This document shows, one piece after another, positions 1-6,981 of a stretch of DNA of 64,000 nucleotides. Position numbers and translations under genes: made by a program. Every line of letters starts with the position of its first letter. Position 1 is the stretch's first letter. Source of the DNA: Alsobacter sp046349155 (GTDB lineage: Bacteria > Pseudomonadota > Alphaproteobacteria > Rhizobiales > Beijerinckiaceae). The stretch is from positions 372,001-436,000 of the forward strand of contig JAXMCW010000002.1 of NCBI GenBank assembly GCA_046349155.1, in the 5' to 3' direction. Below the pieces are notes generated by a model. That model did not search any database, was not told the DNA's origin, and was given only the letters and a program-made list of their open reading frames with translations.

Positions 1-33
1 GCCGCTCCGAAGCACAGGCGCGCCACAAGACAA

Positions 34-58
34 GACCCCGGTGCGATGCACCGGGGTC
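34..58 (-). terminator. Stem-loop terminator of the porin gene
   Basis: An 11-bp perfect inverted repeat (34-44 paired with 48-58) with a GAT loop lies 31 bp past the porin stop codon. Read on the minus strand it is followed by a moderately T-rich stretch, so an intrinsic terminator for the leftward porin transcript is likely. Confidence 0.65.
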
Positions 59-89
59 CCACGCCCTCCCTGAGGAGAGAGGCGCGCTC

Positions 90-1595
90 TCAGAAGTCGC
101 GCTGGATGCGGAGAGCGGTCACCCAGGAGTCGGCCGACTTGGGGGCGCCGATGACGTTCACGCCACCAACGGCCACGGTGTCCGTGCCGAGCCGCTTGGC
201 GTCGACATTGATGTAGCCCACCGTGCCGGCGATCGTCAGGTTCTTGACCGGCGACCAGTTCACCTGGGTTCCGATCTGGTAGTAGCGGAAGTCGCGGGCG
301 CGCAGGCCCGCGGCGTTATTGGGCTGGCCCGTCAGGATACCCGAAGCGTAGTCGATGTTGGTATAGCCGCCGAACAGAGACAGCGACAGGTTGGGCGCGA
401 AGAAGTGCTGGAACGCCGCGAGAGCGTTGAAGCCCTTCGTCAGCTTGATTGCGCCGGAGGGGCCCACCGCGATGGCGTCCGAGACGGCGACGATCGAGCC
501 CACCGATCCGAAGCCAGAATTGGTGGCGCCGACATAGCTCAGCGCGCCCTCGGCGTAGCCCGCCTGGAGGGTCAGGTTGTCGCCGGCCGCCAGCTGCGGC
601 AGGTTGAACGTCACGCCCGCCTGGAGGGCGTAGCCCGTCTTCGAGTCATTGAACTGGCCACCGGCGACTGCCGGCTTGGCTTGGCCGAAGCGCACTTCAT
701 GCAGAGCGCCCGAGAGCTGGGCCTTACCCCAACCATTGGCGCCGGGGTCATAAAGGAGCTGCAGCACCGCATCCGGAACACGCGAGGCCTCCGACGTCAC
801 GCCGCCGATTGAGCCCGCAGCGCCGAAGCCGTTGGCGGCATTGATGCCGGCAAAGTTCGGTGCACCGCCGCCGGCGATGATCGCCTGGTTGAGCTGCTGC
901 TGCGAGAAGAAGGCAGTCGCAGGGGTCGGCGCACCGATCAGCGGGGTGTTGATGGTGTTGCGGACCGAGTTCTCCTCGATCGCGGCCGTGATGAAGAAGC
1001 CGTTGCCTGCGTTGAACGAATAGGCTGCGCCCACCGTGCTCGTGTCCGAGCCCAGGGCGAGGACGTTGTTCAGGCCGTCGGCATAGAAGTCGAAGAAGGA
1101 CTGGAACTTGCCGAAGGACCAGGGGCCGAACTGGATGTAGGCCTTGTCGATCGCCGCACCGCCCGCGCTGTTCACGCGGATATCGGCGAAGGACCGCAAC
1201 AGGCCGTACTCAGTGGTCGTGCGGGCGTCGAGCTTGACCGAACCGGTCGCTGTCTGGTTGAAGCCCGCGAGCGTGCGGCCGTTGGTATTGGAGAAGGTCG
1301 ACACCGCGTTGCCCGCACCGTCAAACCCGCCAGCCGCCGCATTGCCGTATCCGACGCGGCCGCTGCGATACCAGCCGTGCTGCGCCTCGGCCCAGTTGGC
1401 CTGATACCGCGCGAACCCGCCGATCTTCAGGCAGACATCCGAGCCCGGAATGACGAAGCCGGTGAAGGAGCCGATGGTGCAGACCTTCACGTAGTCGACG
1501 GGAGCCGCCTTCTTCGACGGCAGATCGGCCGCCTGGCCGACCGTCGCCGACGCGACGAGCGCTGCCGACGACAAAAGGAGGGAATGGAAACGCAT
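90..1595 (-). CDS. Rhizobiales-type outer-membrane porin
   Basis: This encodes a 501-residue trimeric-type porin that lets small hydrophilic solutes cross the outer membrane. The chosen ATG begins a clear signal peptide (MRFHSLLLSS... ending VGQA/ADLPSK) and has an AGGAGC ribosome site 8 bases upstream; an in-frame extension of 52 residues is unlike any signal peptide and was dropped. The mature N-terminus has the KKAAPVDYVKVC segment and a second Cys before LKIGGFARYQ, the hallmark of the alphaproteobacterial porin family. The body is Gly/Ala/Asn-rich with alternating beta strands, and it ends ALRIQRDF with the terminal Phe needed for outer-membrane insertion. It is monocistronic, with a terminator downstream and an AT-rich leader upstream. 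Confidence 0.93.
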   Translation of the reverse strand: MRFHSLLLSSAALVASATVGQAADLPSKKAAPVDYVKVCTIGSFTGFVIPGSDVCLKIGGFARYQANWAEAQHGWYRSGRVGYGNAAAGGFDGAGNAVSTFSNTNGRTLAGFNQTATGSVKLDARTTTEYGLLRSFADIRVNSAGGAAIDKAYIQFGPWSFGKFQSFFDFYADGLNNVLALGSDTSTVGAAYSFNAGNGFFITAAIEENSVRNTINTPLIGAPTPATAFFSQQQLNQAIIAGGGAPNFAGINAANGFGAAGSIGGVTSEASRVPDAVLQLLYDPGANGWGKAQLSGALHEVRFGQAKPAVAGGQFNDSKTGYALQAGVTFNLPQLAAGDNLTLQAGYAEGALSYVGATNSGFGSVGSIVAVSDAIAVGPSGAIKLTKGFNALAAFQHFFAPNLSLSLFGGYTNIDYASGILTGQPNNAAGLRARDFRYYQIGTQVNWSPVKNLTIAGTVGYINVDAKRLGTDTVAVGGVNVIGAPKSADSWVTALRIQRDF

Positions 1596-1730
1596 CAAAT
1601 TGCTCCTGAAAGGGAGCCGCAGGGACATGTGCCCCCCAACGGCCTGATGAACATCGCGACCATGCGCGGCCGGTTCCAAGGTTTCAATCAATAACGACGT
1701 GACACATGGCCCGCATGATCGAGTCGTTTT

Positions 1731-1800
1731 TGGCTGTGTCTGAAATAACACAAGTATATATATTGTAGGTTGTAATATTGATTGTATATTCTACTTATGC
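1731..1800. promoter_or_regulatory. AT-rich island, probable porin promoter/leader
   Basis: This roughly 70-bp stretch is strongly AT-rich, with several TATATA and TTGTA runs, inside sequence that is otherwise about 70% GC. It lies 140-200 bp upstream of the porin start, so the porin mRNA would carry a long 5' leader. I could not settle on one -35/-10 pair; AGTATA at 1753-1758 reads TATACT on the minus strand and is a candidate -10. The rest of the 1596-2117 gap holds only the palindromic repeat at 1948 and no supportable gene. Confidence 0.4.
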
Positions 1801-1947
1801 GCGCATCGGTTGCAGCCGCCGGGGCTTCCGGCGAGCCGCAGGCCCGAGGCCCCGGATTCGCATCAGGGCCCGGACGGTCTCCCGACCCTTGCGACTCGCG
1901 CAGCGACGAGACCCTCCTGCTCCGGGGACCGGGCCGAGACCACTCCG

Positions 1948-2029
1948 GTCATTGCGAGGAACGCCGCGGCGAAGCGATCCAGGGGAGGCCGGGCGAAGGA
2001 CCGGACGGCGCCGCTTCGCTCGCAATGGC
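1948..2029. repeat. Interspersed palindromic element, copy 1
   Basis: The element has perfect 9-bp inverted ends (CATTGCGAG at 1950-1958 and CTCGCAATG at 2019-2027), with GAAGCG/CGCTTC pairing inside them. This matches the intergenic palindromic repeat family common in Bradyrhizobium, Methylobacterium and relatives. When transcribed it would fold into a long hairpin. A second, more diverged copy lies at 45721-45807. Confidence 0.7.
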
Positions 2030-2117
2030 GGTTGCGGCAGGGGCGTGAGATGATCTAGGCCTGCAGGCGAAGGGCGGCGGCGCGGTGGCGCGCACGCCTC
2101 CAGGGGAGGAGCCCGAG

Positions 2118-3164
2118 ATGTCCGCAGCCGTGAAAGCCGTCGTCATCCATGCCGCGCACGACCTGCGCGTCGAGGACGTGCCCGTCGCCGAGATGGGGCC
2201 GCGCGAGGTCACCGTCGCCATCGAGCGCGGCGGCATCTGCGGGTCGGACCTGCACTATTACCACTCGGGCGGCTTCGGCGTGGTGCGTGTGAAGGAGCCC
2301 ATGGTGCTCGGCCACGAGATCGCCGGGCGCGTCGTCGCCGTGGGGGCGGAGGTCGCCCGCGTGACGCCGGGCGACGTGGTCGCGGTCAATCCCAGCCGCG
2401 CCTGCAACGCCTGCCGGTTCTGCCTTCAGGGCCTGCAGAACGAGTGCCTGAACATGCTGTTCTACGGCTCGGCCATGCGCTTTCCCCACGTGCAGGGCGG
2501 GTTTCGCCAGCGCATCGTCTGCACGGAGGCGCAGGCCGTCCCTGTGCCGGCCGGGCTGGCGGCCGAGACGGCCGCCTTCGCGGAGCCGCTCGCCGTGTGC
2601 CTGCACGCCGTGCGCCGGGCCGGCCCCATCGCCGGACGCCGCGTGCTGGTGACGGGCTGCGGGCCCATCGGCGCGCTCTGCATCATCGCCGCCCGGCACG
2701 CCGGGGCGGCCGAGATCGTCGCCACGGATGTCGGCGCCGCCCCCCTGGCGCTGGCGCGGCGGATCGGCGCGGGCCACGCGCTCGACGTCGCCGCCGACCC
2801 CGAGGCGCTGAAGCCGTGGGAGGCCGACAAGGGAACGTTCGACGCGGTGTTCGAGTGCTCGGGCAATGCGCGCGCGCTGGCGGGAGCCATCGCCGCCGCG
2901 GCGCCGCGCGCGCGGATCGTGCAGGTCGGGCTCGGCGGGGACGCCAGCGTGCCGCTCAACGCCATCGTCGCCAAGGAGATCGAGCTCTGCGGCACCTTCC
3001 GCTTCAACGAGGAATTCGACTGGGCCGTCCAGCTGCTCGGCAGCGGGCGGATCGACGTCGCGCCCCTGCTCAGCGCGGTCCTCCCGGTCGACGAGGCGCG
3101 GGCCGCCTTCGACCTCGCCAGCGACCGCACCAAGGCCATGAAGGTGCAGCTCGCCTTCGGGTGA
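2118..3164 (+). CDS. idnD: L-idonate 5-dehydrogenase (zinc MDR family)
   Basis: The 348-residue enzyme is predicted to oxidise L-idonate to 5-keto-D-gluconate with NAD(P)+ in the cytosol. The catalytic zinc ligands are Cys41 in RGGICGSDLHYY and His66-Glu67 in LGHE; the structural zinc set is Cys96, Cys99, Cys102 and Cys110. A Rossmann motif TGCGPIG follows near residue 175. FGSAMRFPHVQGGF, AFAEPLAV and the C-terminal KVQLAFG closely parallel E. coli IdnD as I recall it, which separates it from sorbitol and threonine dehydrogenases. The start is preceded by AGGGGAGGAG; an ATG 33 bases upstream would add an unsupported tail. No other idn gene is adjacent. Confidence 0.85.
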   Translation: MSAAVKAVVIHAAHDLRVEDVPVAEMGPREVTVAIERGGICGSDLHYYHSGGFGVVRVKEPMVLGHEIAGRVVAVGAEVARVTPGDVVAVNPSRACNACRFCLQGLQNECLNMLFYGSAMRFPHVQGGFRQRIVCTEAQAVPVPAGLAAETAAFAEPLAVCLHAVRRAGPIAGRRVLVTGCGPIGALCIIAARHAGAAEIVATDVGAAPLALARRIGAGHALDVAADPEALKPWEADKGTFDAVFECSGNARALAGAIAAAAPRARIVQVGLGGDASVPLNAIVAKEIELCGTFRFNEEFDWAVQLLGSGRIDVAPLLSAVLPVDEARAAFDLASDRTKAMKVQLAFG

Positions 3165-3199
3165 CGGCGCAACGCATCCAGGACGACGGGCGCGGCGCG

Positions 3200-3221
3200 T
3201 CCCACCCCTGCAGGGGTGGGA
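3200..3221. terminator. Perfect 22-bp palindrome after idnD
   Basis: An 11-bp perfect inverted repeat (TCCCACCCCTG and its complement, no spacer) lies 36 bp after the idnD stop. There is no T-run after it, so it is only a candidate terminator or a boundary hairpin before the secreted-protein cassette. Confidence 0.35.
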
Positions 3222-3323
3222 GGACCCTCCGGCTCGCGCTCCTTCTCAAGCGAACGTGAGGCAGGTTGAATTGCCGTCGGAGCCCCGCGCGGCACAATGG
3301 GCGGGTCGATCCCGGGGGACCTC

Positions 3324-3743
3324 ATGCAGCGCTGGTGGTATGGCCTTCTCGTCACAGGCGGGCTCGCCTGTTCGCCCGCCGCAGCCGCGGAGCGCGTCAC
3401 CGTCACCGGGGAGGTGGTGGACACCTGGTGCTCGGTGTCTGGCATCATGTTCGGCTACGGCACGGCGCACCACCAGTGCGCGGTGTGGTGCGCCATCGGG
3501 GGCATCCCCGTCAGCATCGCGGGCGACGACGGCAAGACCTACATGGTCCTGCGCATCGAGGAGGACGACCAGACCGTCGCCAACCCGCGCATCGTGCGCA
3601 TCCAGACGCACAAGGTGACGGTAGACGGCGACCTCGTGCGGCGCGACGGGGTGAACTACCTGATCGTCTCGAAAGTGGCGGACGACAAGGGCGTCGTGAA
3701 CCTCACGCAGGACGAGTACGGCGTCCAGCCGTTCGGGGAGTGA
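3324..3743 (+). CDS. Secreted hypothetical protein with CxxxC, SCO-linked
   Basis: This 139-residue protein has an N-terminal signal peptide ending about residue 22 (SPAAAA/ERV), so it is probably periplasmic. I do not recognise the family. It contains VVDTWC (Cys36) and a CAVWC motif (Cys52, Cys56) followed by a small beta-rich domain with VTVDGDLVRRDG near the end. The next gene encodes a protein with the same VVDxxC and CxxxC order, suggesting tandem paralogues. It lies 3 bp upstream of that gene and in one run with a SCO copper chaperone, so a metal-binding or thiol role in copper handling is inferred, not shown. Confidence 0.75.
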   Translation: MQRWWYGLLVTGGLACSPAAAAERVTVTGEVVDTWCSVSGIMFGYGTAHHQCAVWCAIGGIPVSIAGDDGKTYMVLRIEEDDQTVANPRIVRIQTHKVTVDGDLVRRDGVNYLIVSKVADDKGVVNLTQDEYGVQPFGE

Positions 3744-3746
3744 GCC

Positions 3747-4301
3747 ATGCGTCGCGCCCTCCTCGCCGGCCTCTCCCTCCTCTCCTTCGCCCTCGTCGCC
3801 CCGGCCGGACGGGCCGCGGAGCTGTGGGGCCTGGAGCACGAAAGCATCGCGACCTACCAGGCCAAGGTCGTCGACCTGCTCTGCACGGTCGCCGGTTCCT
3901 GCGTTCCCGAGTGCGGGGGCGGCAAGCGGCAACTCGGCCTGCTGACGGCCGACGGCAGGCTGCGGGCGGCCGTCAAGGCCTCCTCCGATTTCGCCGGGCC
4001 GGTGCTGGACCTGCAGCCCTATTGCGGCAAGACCATCACGGTGGACGGCCTGCTGGTCGAGAACCCCCGCATGACCATGATGTTCGTGCAGCGCCTGCGC
4101 GAGACGGACGACCAGCCCTGGGTCACCACAGACGGTTTCCTGCATGCCTTCGCCTCGCGCTTCGGCAACGGAAACGCGGATGACTGGGTCCGCAAGCACC
4201 CGGAGGTCAAGGCCATCATCGCCGCGGACGGGGTGTTCGGCATCCCCGGCCTGAAGTCGAAGAGCCCGGATGTCACGAACCCGGACCTGAAGGCGCCGTG
4301 A
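3747..4301 (+). CDS. Secreted hypothetical protein with CxxxC, paralogue of upstream gene
   Basis: A 184-residue protein with signal peptide MRRALLAGLS...APAGRAA. It repeats the layout of its neighbour: VVDLLC (Cys46), CVPEC (Cys52, Cys56), a TADGRL turn, PYCGK and TITVDGLLV. The C-terminal 70 residues, including TTDGFLHAFASRFGNGNADDW, are extra. The stop codon overlaps the GTG start of the SCO gene, implying translational coupling. The conserved cysteines in an exported protein fit copper or disulfide chemistry, but no function is assigned. Confidence 0.78.
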   Translation: MRRALLAGLSLLSFALVAPAGRAAELWGLEHESIATYQAKVVDLLCTVAGSCVPECGGGKRQLGLLTADGRLRAAVKASSDFAGPVLDLQPYCGKTITVDGLLVENPRMTMMFVQRLRETDDQPWVTTDGFLHAFASRFGNGNADDWVRKHPEVKAIIAADGVFGIPGLKSKSPDVTNPDLKAP

Positions 4302-4921
4302 GGGCCCGGCCTCCCGGCGTGTTGGCGGCGGCGCTCGTCGCGGCCGCGGCCATCTGCGCGGGCGCGCACGCGGGCCCCGCGCAGCAGCAGGGCCCAGCCC
4401 CGCCGACGCCCGCCGTGGCCGCCGATCCGCTGGCGGGCCGGTTCGGCGGGCCGTTCTCCCTCCTCGCGCAGGACGGCCGGCGCGTCACCGAGCGGGATGT
4501 AGCCGGCCGCTTCGTGCTGGTCGCCTTCGGCTACACCCATTGCCCGGATGTCTGCCCGACGGACCTCATGGCCATGGCCAAGGCCCTGGAGGCGCTTGGG
4601 CCGGCGGGCGAGCGCATCCTCCCGGTCTTCATCACGGTGGACCCGGCCCGCGACACGCCCGCGGTGCTGGCCGAGTACGTGGCGAGCTTCCATCCCCGCA
4701 TGCTGGGACTCACCGGCACGGAGGCGGAGGTCTCGGCGGCGGCGAAGGCCTGGAAGGTGCACCGGCGCAAGGTGCTGCCCGCGCCGGGCGCGCAGGACTA
4801 TCTCGTCGACCATGGCTCGCTCATCTACCTGATGGGGCCGGACGGCCGCTTCCTCACGCTGTTCCCGGCGGGCACGTCCGGCGAGACGATGGCGGCGGCG
4901 GTGAAACGCTACCTGGACTGA
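4298..4921 (+). CDS. SCO1/SenC/PrrC family copper chaperone
   Basis: The 207-residue membrane-anchored or exported thioredoxin-fold protein is expected to deliver copper to the CuA site of cytochrome c oxidase or to reduce its cysteines. The SCO signature is complete: Cys82 and Cys86 in GYTHCPDVCPTDL and the distal ligand His172 in DYLVDHGSLIYL. ITVDPARDTP and the family-typical length agree. It starts at GTG, overlapping the previous stop (GTGA), so the three secreted CxxxC genes form one translationally coupled run. A heme A synthase gene lies 30 kb away, but no oxidase subunit is nearby. Confidence 0.9.
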   Translation: MRARPPGVLAAALVAAAAICAGAHAGPAQQQGPAPPTPAVAADPLAGRFGGPFSLLAQDGRRVTERDVAGRFVLVAFGYTHCPDVCPTDLMAMAKALEALGPAGERILPVFITVDPARDTPAVLAEYVASFHPRMLGLTGTEAEVSAAAKAWKVHRRKVLPAPGAQDYLVDHGSLIYLMGPDGRFLTLFPAGTSGETMAAAVKRYLD

Positions 4922-4962
4922 CGGACGCTCCGGCCCCGGAGCGGCCATGGTCCCCTCTCCCC

Positions 4963-5006
4963 GCGCGTCGCGCCGCCTGCTCTCTCCCGGCGCGTCGCGC
5001 CGCCTG
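4963..5006. repeat. 17-bp direct repeat, 27-bp period
   Basis: GCGCGTCGCGCCGCCTG occurs identically at 4963-4979 and 4990-5006, separated by a CT-rich spacer. It lies between the convergent SCO and dehalogenase genes and follows a GCTCCGG/CCGGAGC hairpin at 4927-4942. It is probably a small intergenic duplication. Confidence 0.5.
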
Positions 5007-5018
5007 GGATGAGAGGCG

Positions 5019-5720
5019 CTACGCCGTCACGAGGTCGGGCAGGCTCGACAAGTCCCTCGCCTCACGGCCCCGCAGCACCCAGCCATATTCGAGCGGCTGG
5101 GCGGCCCGGTTGATCCAGACGACCTGGAAGCCGTTCGCCGCCGCGGCGGCGGCGTCCCAGGGGTTGGAGGACTGGAAGGAAATCGCCCCGGGCGCGACGC
5201 CGAGGCGCTTGACGGTCATGGCGTAGACGGAAGGGTCTGGCTTGTAGATTCCGCATTCCTCGATCGAGAGCACGAGATCGATCCATGCGCCGATGCCGGC
5301 GGAGCGAACGGCGTCGTCGAGCATGCGCGGGGAGCCGTTGGAGAGGATGCAGGTGCGCAGCCCCCGCTCCCTGAGGCGCGCCAGCATGGCTGGCACTTCG
5401 GGAAAGGCGTCGAGCCCGCGATAGGCGTCCATCAGGGTCGCCGCGAGCGCGGGGTCCGAAAGCCCGTGCGCGGCGAGCGCGAAGTCGAGCCCCTCCCGCG
5501 TCACGGTCCAGAAATCGGCGTGGCGACGCATCAGCGAACGGGTCCAGGAATATTCGAGCTGCTTCTGCCGCCACAGCCGGGACACCTGCTCGGCTTCCGG
5601 CCCGACCGCAGCGGCATGGCGGGCCACGGCGGAATGGACGTCGAACAGCGTGCCGTAGGCGTCGAACACGCAGGCCTCGACGCGGGGCCGGGACGTTTCG
5701 GGCGGCGCGAGGCTGGACAT
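5019..5720 (-). CDS. Haloacid dehalogenase type II (HAD superfamily)
   Basis: The 233-residue cytosolic enzyme belongs to the L-2-haloacid dehalogenase group, which hydrolyses 2-haloalkanoates through an aspartyl ester. Motif I is FDAYGTLFD with nucleophile Asp20, motif II is ILSNGSP, motif III has the Lys of IYKPDP, and SSNPWDAAAAAANGF is the family-specific motif IV. The gene lies 13 bp downstream of opgC in the same direction, last in a three-gene run. The native substrate may not be halogenated, as many annotated members are generic HAD phosphatases, but the SSNxWD motif favours a true dehalogenase. Confidence 0.85.
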   Translation of the reverse strand: MSSLAPPETSRPRVEACVFDAYGTLFDVHSAVARHAAAVGPEAEQVSRLWRQKQLEYSWTRSLMRRHADFWTVTREGLDFALAAHGLSDPALAATLMDAYRGLDAFPEVPAMLARLRERGLRTCILSNGSPRMLDDAVRSAGIGAWIDLVLSIEECGIYKPDPSVYAMTVKRLGVAPGAISFQSSNPWDAAAAAANGFQVVWINRAAQPLEYGWVLRGREARDLSSLPDLVTA

Positions 5721-5733
5721 GGCGGGCTCCGGG

Positions 5734-6981
5734 TCAGCCGTGCTGGGGCGAGGCGGCGAGGCCCCTGGCGTCGCGGGGCTCGGCCCCGGAGCGGGTCTCG
5801 TGAGGCTTCGCCTCGCGCCGGCCGGCGGGCGGCTTGCGCCAGGGCGGGGCCTTGAACCACGCGACGACCCAGGCCGTGGCGACGAGCATGGCGCAGCCCA
5901 GCAGGTTCGCGAAGGCCGTCGTGAGCGCGGTGCGGCCGATCACGTCGAGCAGGATGCCCATGAGCTGCGAGGCGACGAGGCCGGCAAGGAAGACGGCCAG
6001 GGTCTGCTGGCCGACGCGGCGGAACAGCTCGACGACGGGGCCGCGCAGGTTCGCCCCGCCGACGCCGACGGCCACGAAGGCGAGGTAGGCCGTCGCCAGG
6101 AAGTGGATATAGCGCAAGGGCCCCATGTTGATCTTGTCGATGGCCGGCGCCAGCGCGTCGTGGATGTCCCCCAGGACCGGGGCCGATCCCCAGCCCGCGA
6201 AGCAGGAGAAGCCGTGCTGGCAGGAGACCGGCGCGGCGAGGACGACGAGGGCGATGGCCAGAACCACGAGCCGCGCATCCCGCGGGGGCGGCGGCAGCCA
6301 GCCGTGCGCGAAGGCGAAGCCGGTGAAGAAGACGATCTGCCAGCCGAAGGGGTTGAAAAACCAGGGCCGGCCCGTCATCGGGTCGGCCACGAAGTCGAGC
6401 CCGAACTGCGCGGCCGCCCAGGCGGTGAGCACTGCGGCCGCGGCAAGGCCCTTGTGGAACCGGGCGAGCCCCACCACCGCCGGCGCCATGGCGAGGATGA
6501 CGAGATACATGGGGAGGATGTCGAAGTAGTTCGGCACGTAGGTGAGCGTCATAAGCCCGAGCAGGTGGATACGCGGCTCGTCGAAGAACGAGGCGAGGTT
6601 CAGCTCCTCCCGGACGTAATGGTCCACCCCGAGCGCCTGGTCGGCCGCCACCATCATCGCCATGACCACCAGGAAGCTGCCGATATGGGCCCAGTAGACC
6701 TGCCAGACGCGGTGCGCGATGCGGGCCGTGCCCAGCCACCAGCCCTGCTCAGCAAAGATGCGTCCGAACGCGATCGCCGACGCCATTCCCGAGCAGAACA
6801 CGAACATGTCCGCCGCGTCGGAGAAGCCGAACCGGGCGGGGATCCAGTCGGTCCAGCTGTTCCACGGCACGTGGGCGATGAAGATGATGAACATCCCCAG
6901 TCCCCGGAAGACATCGAGCCGGGGATCGCGCGGCCGGCGGGCCGGCGCGGGATGGGGGTGGCCGTCAGAACCGTCCGACAT
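5734..6981 (-). CDS. opgC: OpgC-family membrane protein (glucan succinylation)
   Basis: A 415-residue integral membrane protein with about ten hydrophobic helices. It belongs to the OpgC acyltransferase-like family, which succinylates osmoregulated periplasmic glucans. The N-terminal RDPRLDVFRGLGMFIIFIAH and FSDAADMFVFCSGM segments are diagnostic. The start codon lies 17 bp inside the 3' end of the upstream thiamine-diphosphate enzyme gene, with a GGGAG ribosome site there, so the two are likely co-translated. No opgG or opgH glucan synthase gene is in the window, so the glucan backbone would be made elsewhere. The exact acyl group is inferred from the family. Confidence 0.85.
   Translation of the reverse strand: MSDGSDGHPHPAPARRPRDPRLDVFRGLGMFIIFIAHVPWNSWTDWIPARFGFSDAADMFVFCSGMASAIAFGRIFAEQGWWLGTARIAHRVWQVYWAHIGSFLVVMAMMVAADQALGVDHYVREELNLASFFDEPRIHLLGLMTLTYVPNYFDILPMYLVILAMAPAVVGLARFHKGLAAAAVLTAWAAAQFGLDFVADPMTGRPWFFNPFGWQIVFFTGFAFAHGWLPPPPRDARLVVLAIALVVLAAPVSCQHGFSCFAGWGSAPVLGDIHDALAPAIDKINMGPLRYIHFLATAYLAFVAVGVGGANLRGPVVELFRRVGQQTLAVFLAGLVASQLMGILLDVIGRTALTTAFANLLGCAMLVATAWVVAWFKAPPWRKPPAGRREAKPHETRSGAEPRDARGLAASPQHG

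Noticed and set aside
1778..2058. Several short overlapping frames in the porin-idnD gap
   Set aside because: They translate the palindromic repeat and low-complexity sequence; the three plus-strand frames cannot all be real, and none has a domain.
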